From assembly GCF_002775205.1 (NCBI RefSeq), contig NC_036447.1, forward strand, positions 31,433,245-31,497,244: a stretch of DNA of 64,000 bases, written 5' to 3'. This document shows positions 31,000 to 58,394 of this stretch, piece by piece. This stretch comes from Xiphophorus maculatus. Taxonomy: Eukaryota; Chordata; Actinopteri; Cyprinodontiformes; Poeciliidae. Both the position numbers and the translations under genes were made by a program. Within the stretch, counting starts at the first letter, position 1. Each line of letters opens with the position of its first letter. The notes under the pieces are model-generated. The model saw only the letters and a program-made list of their open reading frames with translations, was not told the origin of the DNA and did not search any database.

Positions 31000-31140
31000 T
31001 TCTGCTCTGCTCTTCCTGAGCTCACTCTGTCGTTGGCGTTCGCGTTGACTGGCCAGAGTCCGCGAGCCGAGCACCCTCTGCCTTTTTCACCCTCTGTCTC
31101 CCATCTCTGCAACTCTATTCATCACCGTCCTTCCCTCTAG
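31000..31140 (+). promoter_or_regulatory. arpc1b: arpc1b promoter region and first noncoding exon
   Basis: CpG-containing stretch that ends in ccttccctctag|gtaagt (exon end 31140); the ATG exon starts after an acceptor at 31771. Contains 31047-31065, identical except for one base to 17749-17767 upstream of arpc1a. Start site not visible; a pyrimidine-rich tract precedes the donor. Confidence 0.55.
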
Positions 31141-31529
31141 GTAAGTAAGCCGTGATTTTCTTTTTTTTTAACCCAGTTCATATATCATGCTCACACACTC
31201 ACATGCAAATTTTGAAAGGACAGCACAGATTAAGGAAAAATAAGTGTACTCAGAGAAATTATATTATGTAACATTATCTTTTTGCTGTTGCTTTTAAAGA
31301 AATGGTTGAATTTTGAATAGTCTTATTGCTATTTTAGTGCTTTTCTACTCAAAGTGATCTGCTTTAGGGATGTATGATACCCTTGACCTGTACAGTTCTT
31401 TACATTTCTCTGAAAGTCTGAATTCCATTAAAACAGGTTATCAAGCTAAGTTTCCAATACCATGATAAAAAGCTGGATTAGTTTTATTTATTTTACATTT
31501 TGGATCATCACACGGTGTGAGACTACAAA

Positions 31530-31665
31530 TCCATCCATCCATCCATTTTCTAACTCCCTTGTCCCTAGCGGGGTCGGGAGGGGTGCTGGTGTCTATCTCC
31601 AGCTAACGTTTCGTGTGAGAGGTGGGGTCACCCTGGACAGGTCGCCAGTCTGTCGCAGGAAACTA
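31530..31665 (-). repeat. SINE 3' fragment, reverse orientation
   Basis: Starts catccatccatccattttc, then the gcggggtcgggaggggtgct block and the gtcaccctggacaggtcgcc block, the reverse complement of the tail seen at 44840-44975. In arpc1b intron 1. Confidence 0.75.
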
Positions 31666-31818
31666 CAAATATCCCTGTTAATTATTGACATTTAAACATT
31701 TTTCTCCCACTACTTTGCTTCCTCTTTTAGGCGAGTATATTGTCACTTCTCTTTTTCTGTTAATCTTTCAGTTCGCAAGGTTCCTCTCCCCACTTCCTGA
31801 TCTGATTCTGGCATCTGA

Positions 31819-37361
<5,543 letters not shown>

Positions 37362-37719
37362 GCTGAGCTGTACACCAACGTTCCTATAGGAACATGAAGG
37401 AATCTGCTTCTATATTACAAAAAGCTTTTTGGCTGTATTTTATTCAAGTATTTCTTTACACACAAAGTAAAACCATCAGTTCTGTTCCAACAATGTGTGT
37501 AGTCTCTCCTAGGCATTTTGCTGGCTCATTTGATTTGTTGCTTTATAGGAGGGGCTGACCTCAGGTCTGCAAATGGTACTCAATGAGTTCTATTAATATT
37601 TTTAAAAGAGCTCAATGTGAGCTGAATGCTTTAAGCAGCTTTTACACGCTTTAACCACAGAGAGCGGCTTCACTGCTTATATTAAAAGCTTATGCTGGAC
37701 ATAACATGCATTTAATAAA
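37362..37719 (+). other. arpc1b: arpc1b 3' UTR and poly(A) signal
   Basis: About 350 bases of 3' UTR ending at AATAAA at 37714-37719. No conserved RNA element recognised. Confidence 0.6.
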
Positions 37720-38129
37720 TGATTGCTGTAGAAGTGGGCCAAAACTAGTGTGTGTCTCTGTGTATGAACGCTTTTACAGCTTTTCATTTATATTTCATTC
37801 TATTCCACCATATAACTTTGAGGTTATGGTATCAGTTGTGTTCAGTATTTTAGATATCATTAGAGATTAAATGAAATGAGTTTCTTGTTGGTCTAGTTTT
37901 CATGTTTTGAAGGGTTGCATGATAAAATAGAACATTGTGAATTGTAAGGGCTACAATTATTTGATGCTCAAATTTGACCTTTTTGATAACTTTTTCCTTT
38001 GTCCACTCTTTTCATATTTTATATAACAGGTCAAAAACATACGGAAATTAACTTAAATCTTTTTTCATACATTATTAAAAATTCTTGAATGTCTTTTGAC
38101 TTTGCATGGCCATCTAACTTCTCATCATG

Positions 38130-39517
38130 ACTGACAGGTAGTTTTTTTCAACATGTTACACAGCCAACCCACAATCAAGGACACATTCTGGATTCAATTA
38201 TCAGTAAGGGTGTGAATACTTCCAAGGTCTGATGTTGCTCTGCCTGATCATTTCTATGTTATGTTTTAAAGTACAATCTGTTTTAGTGTACTCACTTGGC
38301 AAAACAGCTACTATTAGAAAGCATTCTTTCACAGACAACACAGCCGAAACGTTTAATCAAATTTATTCTTCCAGTTCGCCTGCATGTTGTGACCCAATAG
38401 ATGTGTTGGTAGATCATTTTCATTCTGAACTTCCAGGTATCATTGATGCCAGTGTAAAGGTTGTGTCCGGTAGGAACAAGTCTCTGTGGAGATATGTGCA
38501 AATAGTTGCAAGAAACTTTCTCATAGAGCCAAACATAAATTATCTAAAACTCAATTTAACGTTTATTTAACAATATACACAGAAAGCTATCACTCTACAC
38601 TAAAGGGAAAGGAAAATGTTCTTTGCGGAAATCATAAAAAAATAATAATGCTCAGGCTTTATTTTCCACAAATGACAGGCTCACAAATCCTCCTCTGATT
38701 GTACCACCTGAATTCCAATCAAACACAGACTGCAATGAATTTGTCAACTTTTTTAGCAGAGAAAATTAAAACAAATTAGAGGGTTAGTCTTCACATCCAC
38801 ACTAAATCCAATATCAGTGCTATGACCAGACATAACTACAGAAAAAAATACTAAATTTCAACAACTGAGACCGTCCTAGTCAAAGTGTTCAATGACGTCC
38901 AAATAAACAGACTGTGGAAGAACCACAGTGCTGGTTGTATTGGACCTCACTCAGAACAGCATTTGACACTGTTGACCATGACATATTACTGAAATCACTG
39001 GAGAGCTCATTTCAGTACTGGACCAGTGCACTCTGGTCCAGTACTCAACTGGTATGAATTTTACATATAGAATAGGGATTTCTTTGTTTCAATAGATGAT
39101 TTCTCATCGAAGTGGACAGAAGTCACATGCGGGGTACCCCAAGGATCAGTTCTTGGTTGTTTCATATAGATGTTTCAACTGAAACATCCTGAGTTCAACT
39201 GACTCAGGACTCTGGACTGAAAATATGATTAGCTATCAAAACTACACAGATGATACACATCTCAACATTACAATGTCACCAGTTGACTCTGAACCCATCC
39301 AAGCACTGGACAGATGCTTAGAACAGATAAATGTGGGGATGTGCCACAACTTTCATCTGCTGAACAGAAACAAAACTGAAGTTAATATGTTTGGACATAA
39401 AGAGAAGTGATCTAGAGTCAATGCAATTTTATTAGGTTAATATTTTTGTATTTTAATGATGTAAATCACTTTGAATGGCCTTATTGCTCAAATTTGCTTT
39501 ACAATTAAACTTGATTG
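38130..39517 (+). mobile_element. Degraded L2-type LINE fragment
   Basis: Reads through the end of an endonuclease domain (PTHNQGH..ILD; SKVS-type block), a linker, then RT motifs: FDTVDHD near 38960, CGVPQGSVLG near 39131, and [10 protein letters not shown] near 39240 in place of the usual YADDTQ. It ends with an L2-like tail (aatcactttgaatggcctta, ttaaacttgatt). Many stops and frameshifts. Confidence 0.7.
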
Positions 39518-39529
39518 TTTGATGAACAG

Positions 39530-40310
39530 TGTCAGTATTTCTCCATACATGTTTTACCTATAGGTTGCAAAGCTTAATTTTGATCTGATCAGACCTAAGC
39601 AGCTTCTTCCAAAGGCTTATCAGCCATCATGCCTTGTGCTGATTTACAGTCAAGACTTCTTTAAGTTTTATTTTCATAATAATCTAATGACCACTTTGCC
39701 ATAAAGGTGAATGCTTGACTCACAGTTGTCCTGTTAACACAGGTGACCTGAGATGTGAATCTCTGCAGGTCCTCCAAAGTTATCATGAGCATCTTGACTG
39801 CTTTGGCGATTAACTTAAACGTTTCCACAGATTTATTCCTCACCTGTCTGTTGACATTAGTGACTGTGTGGTCACTAATGTTCTCCAACAAACCTCTCAA
39901 TTATGCATAGACCTAATTCCATCCATTGTCTATGCTGGGTCCTGGAGAGTGTGGTGTCCCTCTCCAGCAGTCATTGGGTAAGAGGTGGGTTCCATGTTGG
40001 GCAAGTTGCATCTAAGTTGAAGGAAGTTGGAGAACCTGTTTAGAACCGAGGATTTGATGAGGAGAATTTGCAGACTCCATGCATAAATCAGTTATATTTT
40101 ACATTAAACTTAAATTACACACAACTCTATATTTACTGATTTGATGACTTCTGAATCAGAAGGCAGCTTGTTGCACTGGATTTCATTTAGGGGTATTACC
40201 ATAAAAGTAAATGCCACACTTAAATTTTGGAAACTCTTTCTCTTCACTATTTCGCACTACTGTGTGTAGAGATACCAATCAAAACTGATAAAACTGTTCA
40301 TTTAACAAAC
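39530..40310 (-). mobile_element. Tc1-like transposon remnant interrupted by a SINE-like insert
   Basis: Reverse complement of a Tc1-like transposase body: tctccatacatgttttacct, then ccataaaggtgaatgcttga, then gttgtcctgttaacacaggt, and the 5' region (tgatgacttctgaatcagaa, gggtattaccataaaagtaa). 39918-40085 looks like a reverse SINE tail inside it. Not functional. Confidence 0.65.
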
Positions 40311-40549
40311 ACGTAAGTTTTACATAAATTATACATTGTAAAAATTCATGAAAATCGTATAAACATAATTTTGAATTTGACAAAAATCTAATCCCGCTCT
40401 ATGTGCCTGCACATCCATCTAGTGGCGCGACCAGGAACTGCATTCAGAATTTCCTCAGCTATGAATCAGAGCCTCTGAAAATGATGTGGCAGCCTTGAGA
40501 TATATATATTTTTTTAAAACAGACTTCCTCATTGAGTCGTGATGACGAT

Positions 40550-40892
40550 GTGAAGCGGTGATTTGCAGACACATTAGAGGCTCAGCAGCAGCAGCAGAAA
40601 TACCCCGGACAGAGCGGGTCTCGTGCAGCCGCTTCCCGCCGCCCACACTTCCGGAGCAGACCCTGTTACAGGCATCTGCGGGTCGGGATGCGTCCGTCTG
40701 ATTTGACGGGAGGACGGTGCCAGTGAAACGCGGCGGCTGGTTGCGTTGCGCTGCGTTAAATCTCGCTTTTGCAATCTCAGCTGAAGAGATTGCATCACAT
40801 CAGCAGCAGTTTTTCTATCGACCGACACTCAGCGGGGATACAGGCTTTTAATCCTACTGTCTGCCGTCAACTGTTGCTTATTTTCACTGTAA
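40550..40892 (+). promoter_or_regulatory. mmd2: CpG-rich promoter / 5' UTR of mmd2
   Basis: A locally CpG-dense stretch (cgggtctcgtgcagccgctt; gaaacgcggcggctggttgc) directly upstream of the mmd2 ATG at 40893, in contrast to AT-rich flanks. No TATA box seen. Likely CpG-island promoter; transcription start not defined. Confidence 0.6.
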
Positions 40893-49617
<8,725 letters not shown>

Positions 49618-50025
49618 CATCAGTGATGACTTCACAGGAATGGACTCCTGTGATTAAGCTGCTCTGGAGAGCTGTGTCCAAGTTCAAGGCTTGCTTAAAA
49701 TAAGGGTGAACTTGATTGCAAAACTACCAGTACATTTGGGCCTTTCTGATAAACTCACAAAGTCAAAGCTCATATATTATCAAGAAATCACCTTCAATTG
49801 TAGGCAGTCTTGCTTTGACTGTTTGTGGGTGCACAAGCAGCACAAAGGAGCAAATCACAGGCAGCGGCAGACAGCAAGCCTCCCACTCTGGTGCCATCTT
49901 GTTTCATCTGACAGGACGACTTTCTACTGCTGCAACAAAAGCAGTCCTATCAGGCAGCTAGAAAATACAAACAAATGTGCTTTGCACATTAAAATCTGCA
50001 TTTGCTAGACTCTTTATGGAATAAA
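49618..50025 (+). other. mmd2: mmd2 3' UTR to first poly(A) signal
   Basis: First AATAAA after the stop is at 50020-50025, giving a 3' UTR of about 400 bases. A longer 3' UTR is possible because no gene or major repeat follows for several kilobases. Confidence 0.45.
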
Positions 50026-53000
50026 GTTCCCAGCTAGAGAGAAGTACATACACCTCCAAACTACACATATTACTGGAAAATCTATATGCTTCAGAACCTC
50101 AGTCTGACCTGCTCACAGTCACCAATAGAAAATGTTTTATACTTTTGAGCACCAATGTCGCCACCAAGAAATATAGAGTGCAGAATATCACACCTGACAA
50201 TACGCTGTATTCTCAGCAATTAACCCAATGGGGAATACTTATATTCTTTCATGCTGTTGATTGGTTAAGAAAACAGCAGAGAAAGACTCATTGCTAAAAG
50301 GTAATAGGGCAGTAGGATCATAATAACCTTAAAAGTAGGATTAAAACATTCCAGTAAAGTTCAAATGATGTTGGAGATGACACAACTCAGCCCAATTTTG
50401 CTGACGACCCTGCTACAAAATCAGAGGTGAAGCCTTGGGTAAAAACACAAATTGGTCACTGGATTTGGTTTCCAGCTGCTTGGAATGCCTTATGCTCTTC
50501 TGAAGGATTCCTTCATTTGAGATTTATCCCTGCTGTCTCCCAAGGATACAATGTTGAGACAATGTTAATTAAAAGTTGGGTAAACCTTACAACAATGTCA
50601 CAGCCTGGAATAATGATAAAAGATGTCAGATACCACTAACCTGCATTAGTTTATACAACAAATGAGGTCTTTCATGAAAAAAAAGCAATAGCAGAGATAC
50701 CGTGTTGTGATTAATCTGAGGCAGCTTTGTAAACTTGGACACAGCTAGAATCCAGACTTTGGTTCATTTTAAGGTTATTTATCACTGTATTTTCCAGTAA
50801 TTTGATTTTATTCCAGTGATCAGGGGTTAGTTACTAGTATTGGAGGTTTTTCTCTCTGTGATGCGCGTCCAGATTCAGTGTTCAGAGGCTGAATTCACGA
50901 CATTGTCTTAATGTCAAGAGGAAGACAATGTTTACAATTAGCTGCCTTGACTATCATCGTAGATTTAGCAATTATTGTAATCATAATTTACACCTGATAA
51001 ACATGAGTAGTTCTTACTTCCAATCTTTTTTTAGTGACTTACTGTAATTATCAAAATAAGCATGAATAGACAAATTTATTAATGTATATAAAGCATACAT
51101 TTGTGGTTGCAGCCTTACAGACCTGTATACATCCACAATTACTTGGTACCTAATTATGTAGTATATTTACTGAATACTGATAGTTTTGTGTTGTTGGTTA
51201 GATTTTGCAGAGACGAATGTCATCAGTATCATTTATACAGAGATTATATTTTCCTGTGATGTGATTGTAGTGTTGAAAATACGTGAAAACTAGTGACATA
51301 CTTTGTCTGAAACCACAATGAATCAGCACTGCCAGAAGGCTGAATTACTGCCGTAACTGCTAGCACATGCTACCATGATTAAACAATACGTCTTATCTGA
51401 AAGGAAACTGAAGCTATAGTACTCTTGAACAATCTGCCCCAATATTAAGGCATCTCAGGAGTGTGTGCGTGTGTGTATTACTTACCAGGTGCAGTTGTTT
51501 GTATCTTTTACTATCTTACACCCATTAATACAAAACCCATGGTTGTCAGTGTTTACATATAAATAGCTTGAATACATAAGTAACTATATTTGCCAAGAGT
51601 CTTTAACTCTGCTTGCCAAACAAGCTTATACACTTTGATGAATGTGGCAGGAGGACGTAAAGAAATCTAACATTTAAAGGTATTAAAAAAAGCAACTGAT
51701 GTGGGTCATGTTTCAACAGTTGCTTGTCACTCAGGATTTTACAGCCAATTTAAAGGACCACCAACCTGCGTCAATTGTTTGTATTCTGTCTGGTTGTCAC
51801 CACAGCTCCACTTGCTTACTCCCAAATGTTTTCTACAAGTTTTACATGATGGTTACTGTTCAGACAATAACTGAGGTATGATATAAAGGAGCCAGGAAGC
51901 TTGGTATCAAACAGCTAAAATCAAGTTTCAACACAATGTTACCTCTGGAAAAAATGTGTAAAAAGCCTTAAAATAAATTAATGTTTCGTCTTAGTAGCAT
52001 AATCTCACATCATTATATTCAGAAAAATCTAAATTTGAATGTGATCAAACACATTCAGCGAGGAATAAGTAAGGTTAGAATGTATACTTACTTTATTAAG
52101 CAAAGAGTGTTAAAATTTGAAGTAGACGTCCATGACTTCCTTTTCTCTGTGGTATAAATGTGATACAAATTTCTCTTCGGAAGATGATGCAAAAGCAGGG
52201 TAACATGTCATTCTGCTAAGTTATGTGATTCTTGCTCATATCTACAGTCTGGGCAGTAATAAAAAAGAATAACGTTAATATCCTGGATTACAATCCTGGA
52301 TGAAGATCTAGGTTTACCTTAAACTGCAGTCACATTGTTCCCTATGGTGGTGTATTAGAAATGCATGGTATGAAAGTCTTAATGTGAAAAAATGAAGGAG
52401 CTTTTTATGAAACATCAAGTCCTGGCTGTCACGTATTTGAAGTTTGGGTGTTGCATTTGATGCACTGCTGTTATAAGTAGTGCATGTGCATTAGGGATGA
52501 TTAATGGTGGGGAATACAGTTGGTTCTGCTGCATTGTGATGTCATATGTTGCAATTTCTCAAATGTATAGATCAGCTAAACGAGACAAAATTTAATTTTC
52601 AATAATCTATGAGTAGTCAAATAATTATTGGCCAAATTAATCAGAAAGTATATGAAGATGTCAATTACATTGTGTTTCAAATAGGGTGCACTGATAAATT
52701 GTCTTCAATTTCCTTAATTTTGGGAAATGATCGACTAAAACCTAAGTGAAAAACTGGTCATATCCATTAATCTTATCTACCTTGGCAAAAGTGGAAATAA
52801 TCACCTGCTGTAAGAGAGGAAGGACTGAAAGGTCTGATCAACAGTTCAGATCTGCATGTGTGCTGTTAACAATAGTCACTCCTTGTTGCCAGCATAGGTA
52901 CTTTCTTGCTATATTTAATGGCTTTTCAGACAGATTTTTTCTCCCAATAAGAAATTGGTATTGGACAAAGTTGGATTTGGCAAGTCAGGCTTTTTTAAAT

Positions 53001-54547
53001 ATCGGTAATCATGATTGGCCAGAAAAATGTGATCGGTTCACCCCTCAGATACAGGATGCATGGTGTTTGGGAGCTGTGGTGCTCATGTGAAGCGACACGT
53101 CCACATGTATCTGTGGTAGCCTGGTAATCTCATTGTGCGCACTCCAGTGTCAAATGCAACATGTTGCCTGAGCATTCGTTTTCCATGGCATTACATTTTT
53201 CTATTCTACTGAGACAGAAAGTAGAAAAGTGTGTATTGGGTTATTAGAACCACACTCAGTGAATAGGTAAAAAATCTCCACATGATTTTTCAGTGTGAGG
53301 TTATGCTACTGCTTACTTATTTTTTAATCTCATTAATGTATCTTTACCAGGGATGCCAATATATGTGGAAGACTCTGTGAATCAAAATATGGTTCTTGAA
53401 AATGTTTTAGTTTGTACAAGGATACACTGTGATCAACCCTGCTGACATCCATTAGTCACATTATTTTTTAATTTTAAAGTATGGATATTACCATTGCTTT
53501 TACAGACGGTCATAAAGAATCTCAAATTGTGTACCGTATGATGCATAACCTGTTTATAGCAAAGTAAATCATTCTGACAACATTAAGTAATGCATGAAGC
53601 CAAGCCAAATACTAAATAAATCTTACCCTACAAGTTTAATTAAAGCGGATCTCTGTGTTCAAACAGTTACCTCCCTTTTTGATAAAAAAAAATGCAATTT
53701 ACAAGAAAATAATGTGAATTGAATTATTTGAAAGAAGATTGAGCAACTTCTAACTGTAAATCTCAAACAATAGTTTTTTCCTTTTTTGAGCTGTAGATAT
53801 TTCAGAAAGATGAACCGATCTAAAATTAACAACAAATTTTCATGATTACAAATGTATCACCACAGATGAGTGGGACATTAATGTTTATTGTAGATCTGAA
53901 TATGTCTAAATGAAGCAAAGATACTTAACTGATGCTAATTTGAGCCATATTCATGAATACCAAACAGCTTGTATTTGTATTCTGTTTATTCAAGATACAT
54001 CGAACAACTGAGTGTTGTATTGTACTTTATCATATCCAGTATTAACACTACTTCCATAAGCGGTTTAATTATTTTATTTTTGTGTTTTTATCCTGCTTAC
54101 AGTATTTGTCTCTTTTAGAGATGTAGTGGACATATGACTTTGTATAAATTCCGAAATCTTTACAAACGGCATATCTATTAGTATTATTTATAGACTCTTT
54201 GTGATTATGAAGCTGCTTAGTGTTTTTAGTCCTGCTGCTGATCTCTTCCTGTTCCAGGAAAGCTAAAGTATTTTCCCACATTCATGGTTCTATAGTTTTC
54301 AGTTTGGTTATTGTATCTGGTGCTTTTCTGTGCTGTGATAAGCCGATTTGATGCTAACAATGCTTTTATCTTTTCTATCTCTGTTATAATAAAAATGCTT
54401 TTTCATGCACTCCATTGTTGAACTCTTCCTTTACATGCTTTAAAACATTTTTTCTCCTTTGCTGCACTTTGATGTGAAACCTTTGTTTGTCTCTTTCTTT
54501 GTGTGTATTTTTTAAACTTGTACTGTATTTAAAGCCGCAGGACTTTG
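50026..54547. other. Gene-free, repeat-poor interval downstream of mmd2
   Basis: No coding homology, no tRNA, and strikingly few recognisable transposons compared with the rest of the window. An AATAAA near 54388 could end a long mmd2 3' UTR. The 114-residue plus-strand frame at 52746-53090 has no recognisable features and poor coding character. Confidence 0.4.
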
Positions 54548-54990
54548 GAGACAGGCTATGCCTTTTACCAGCTTTGCACATTTACATACTGAAAAGATTT
54601 GCCTGTTCTTCTTTGTCAAATAGCTCAGGTAGATTGTTTGGAGAGCATCCGTAAACATACATTTTCAATGCTTTAGTGTTGATCTTCAATGTCAACCATG
54701 GTTTTCTGTCCTGGATTTTGGACAGTCGGTTTTTGGACAGTCATGGCTTGGCAGGTTTATAGATGTGCCATATCCTTTCCGTTTTCAGTTGTCTGCAACA
54801 TATTCCAAGATAGGATACTGTCTTACAATTCAAAACAGCTTTGAACTTTTCCACAACTTTACTCCTGAATCGTCTTGTGTGTGTTTTGATCTCCACAAAC
54901 CTGTTTGGTCAGTAATATTCACCAACATATCTCAGATGCCTTCACAGGTTAGCTGAATTTATATTGACATGAAATCACACAACGATGGAT
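54548..54990 (-). mobile_element. Tc1-like transposon remnant
   Basis: Blocks accagctttgcacatttaca, tgttcttctttgtcaaatag, ggcaggtttatagatgtgcc, ctttgaacttttccacaact and ttcacaggttagctgaattt lie in order, as in the Tc1-like copies at 9690 and 39530, with internal deletions. Not functional. Confidence 0.6.
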
Positions 54991-55499
54991 TGTGTTTAGA
55001 GTCCAAGAGGTCAAGCCAAGAGGTGTCTGTTTGGGATTAAAACCTGGAGTTCTAGTCATTTCAGACTAAAACTTCTGTAGTCTGAAATTGTATCAAAATT
55101 AACTTCAAAGTAAAGGAAGTCTTTAATATCCATAAATAAATACAATTTGAGACATGTGCATCAAAGGGCCATTAGCCAAATATAGAGCAACAGCAATGCC
55201 ACCGAAATCTGTCGATCATAAACAAAGAATTTGATTTTATTTGTGTCTCAGATAATTAATGATTAGCTCGAGTAAAGCACTTACTCTCTCTTTCACCGAA
55301 GATGGCTCTAGACAGAAATTGAAGATTTAACACTTAGGCAAAGTTTAAGATCACTGTAAATTGGTAGGCTATGACTTAGATTACTTTTAACATTATCTGT
55401 TCTTTCCGAATACTAAACAGTCTCTCCAGTAAACCTACTCGATAATAATTTTCATTAATTTCTACCCTGTTGAGGGGTTTTCAACCTGCTTGTTGCACT

Positions 55500-55928
55500 G
55501 AAGACGGAGATAGTAATGAAGTGTCCGCCAGAGGGAGCCCTTTTCGTCGCTTTAAACCGAAGCAGGTGTATTTTGGTGACGAGCAGAGCTCGGTTCTTTC
55601 CGTCTCGTTTCGGCCGCGAGGCGTTGTGGATGTAGGAATGCGGTTACCATAGGGCTGTGGGCATTGCTGGGCACTCGGCGCGGCGGAGATGTACGGAAGG
55701 GAACGGGGACCCACCGCGTCTGTCTGTTGTCCAACTTAGCGGGGCCGTCTCGGGAATGTGGAAGGGAACTCGAGACGGAGAGGCGACGGTGGGAACGGGG
55801 CAGCAGCGTCTGTATATCCCCCATCCATTTTTTCTGGGGATTTTCTGTCTTTGTGGGGGGGAGAGAGGGATTGCGAGAGAAGCCAAGGATTCCCCGGCAG
55901 CACCATGGAGCCACGCACTGCAGACAAC
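55500..55928 (+). promoter_or_regulatory. radil: CpG-rich promoter and first exon of radil
   Basis: CpG-dense, GC-rich block ending in a strong splice donor (gacaac|gtgagt at 55928). Contains an ATG in near-perfect context (gcaccATGG, 55905) whose frame stops soon after splicing to either candidate next exon. Numerous overlapping open frames on both strands here are a result of GC content. Connection to the radil ATG exon is inferred from position and orientation. Confidence 0.55.
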
Positions 55929-58116
55929 GTGAGTACTTTGAGGCAACAGACACACAGAGCTCCCAGGGGAGTGCGCTGCTGAAGCACTCAACTTTATCAC
56001 CAGCTAACCTAATTAATTTAAAAAGATAAATCATTCATATGCGTTTCTATTTGTGGGGTGGTATTTATACTAATTACATAATAATTGTATAAAATGAGCC
56101 GGAGTACAGTCATTAAGCACACCTGCTGACGGTCAGAGGCCGCGCCTGCCGACTCCTCAGTGGATTAATTTCCGAGGATTTTCTCCTGCCTTTTGTTGCT
56201 AAGGCGGTTGCTACTGACGACCAGCGACTCCGAAGTGGTAAACAGACGGACTAACACTGAATATCGGGGCAGACACAAGTCGAGCTCCACAGTTTTGTCT
56301 CTCCCTGATAGTGGTGGGTGTGTGCACGGTTAAATCCTGACCTTCTGGTGGTGAATACAAGGGCAGGCAGCAGGTCAATAGCCTGTGAGACATTGTTACC
56401 AAGTGGGTCTCAAATATGTCATTGTAAAACATAGAGCCTACTCACTAGTTTTTCTTATTGTGTGTAGACGAAGGAGGGGTTTCCTGGGATTGATTTAACC
56501 GCAGCCAAGTGGCCAGATTATTGTGGATTAGGCGGCATTTAAAATAGTCACGTTATCCCAGCACTTCTTAAGTCTGATACATCATCTATTTAGGCTGACC
56601 TACTAATACTGGGGGGGAAAAAAAGAATTTCATGCAGTTCAAGTGTTTGCAGGAGGTGAAACATTATGGTGCAAATAGATCGTGTGGCAACTTGATAAAT
56701 AAAGAGCTGCAAAAAAGATGTCCTATATATTTTTGTCCGTTCTCCAACACAGCTGAATTACCTCCTCAGCATGTTATAAAGTTCTACAAGGATCTTGTTA
56801 TATATCAGTGATTAGATTTCAGGTGTGCTAAATCAGGAGGACATCTAAAACGTGTAATTGTAGAAGACACTATTGCCCCTAAACCTAATAATTGTTGTAT
56901 CACCCTTAATGACAAGAACAGCCATTATGCTATTATTAATTACACATAGAGATTCTTTAACATGGCTCTGGATTAATTTTTTCTTGCAATTCTTTTCAGA
57001 ATTGTTTTTATTTTAGACACAATTAAGAGACTTTCTAAGCATCAGCACTGCATCTCAATTTAATTTAAGTCCTGACTTGGACTAGATTTTAAAAAAATAG
57101 AGCAGCCCCCTTTAACAGACAAAATGTTTTTTATGATGTACATGTTTTGAATATTGTGTGATTTAAATATATGCCAAAACTGAAGTTAATTTATGTTCTA
57201 AACATTATGTTAAGTTAAAATTAATGAGTAAAGTAAGCTAATATGGACTTGTTTACAATATCTTTGTTTCTTTATCAGTCATTTCTCTAATCCCCTCAAC
57301 ACTGCAATGGTCTAATAAAGGCCTTTCTGTCAAACTAGAACAGAGGTCTTCAGAAACACAATATAATAGTAACATAGACCACATGGATCATTTTAAAATT
57401 GACAATGGTTTTCTACCATCATAATGCTATGATAATAGTACTTGTATGAAAACCAAAAGAAAGTTGTGGCATTTTAATGCAGGGTGATTAAAAATCTGCT
57501 GTTCATCAAGTTTTAAATGAACACCTGATTCCAATGATTGTATGACTTTCTCCATATGATATCAAGTGCTGCAAAAGCCTGCTAATCACCCATTCATTTA
57601 AATGAGGTGTGTGGCAGCAAGGAGAAACCCAAATCATTCTTCTGCTGTCAGGGTTGGGAACCACTGGTCAAGAAGGCCACGTAAATACTAATGATGAGTC
57701 AGATTCGGCCCTGCTCTCTGTCTGTTGCTCTTTGACCCCACTGTATAACCTCTGGCCATCACGTTTTGCAGCCACAGTGACATCTCTATGATCTGGAGAG
57801 GAGTTGAACATAAAGTTCCATTCCATGTTGATGTTTTTATAGTTTTTGTGTCAAACCCCAAAATTCCCATAGTTTCGTTATTAATATTTACTCAATTTTG
57901 TTAATCTTTGAGTTATAAACTTAACCTTGATAAAATCATCTATCCCCAGTGCATAAGTGTCAGAATACTCCAGCTTTTAAAATAGCTATTTAAAATAGCA
58001 GAAATTCAATTGGTACTTATGTGACTCTGAAGGGACCTGAAGAACACCTTAATGTTTGGAATTACTGCTGGGATACTTTGATGTAACTATGCCATATACT
58101 TGAATTTTTTTTTCAG

Positions 58117-58198
58117 AGTGAAAGGTGACAGTGAAATGAAATGCAAATCGTCTGACCTTCTTCCTGCTACAAAAGACGTGATAATTCTTAACGTCAAG
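58117..58198 (+). other. Possible noncoding 5' exon of radil
   Basis: 82-base stretch between a strong acceptor (poly-T then tttcag) and a donor (gtcaag|gtacat). All frames that would continue into 58364 hit stops, so it could only be 5' UTR. No independent evidence that it is used. Confidence 0.2.
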
Positions 58199-58394
58199 GT
58201 ACATTTCTCATCTTACAAATACTTTTTTGTTGTTTATCACATTACCATCAGGATGAATTCATTTTGCACAGTACAGGGCTTACTATACAATAAATATCTT
58301 CACAACTAGTGAAGATAGCTGTGATAACCCCCTGCATCCATCAGCTCCTCTTTTGTCTGTCAGATTTGGAGTCTGTGAGGCCAACAACATCATC

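Noticed and set aside
52746-53090. 114-residue plus-strand frame
   Set aside because: No motif, no splice or start context of note, AT-rich composition; consistent with chance.
55552-56034. 160- and 118-residue minus-strand frames and 121-residue plus-strand frame
   Set aside because: GC-rich CpG-island sequence keeps many frames open on both strands; no conserved domain.
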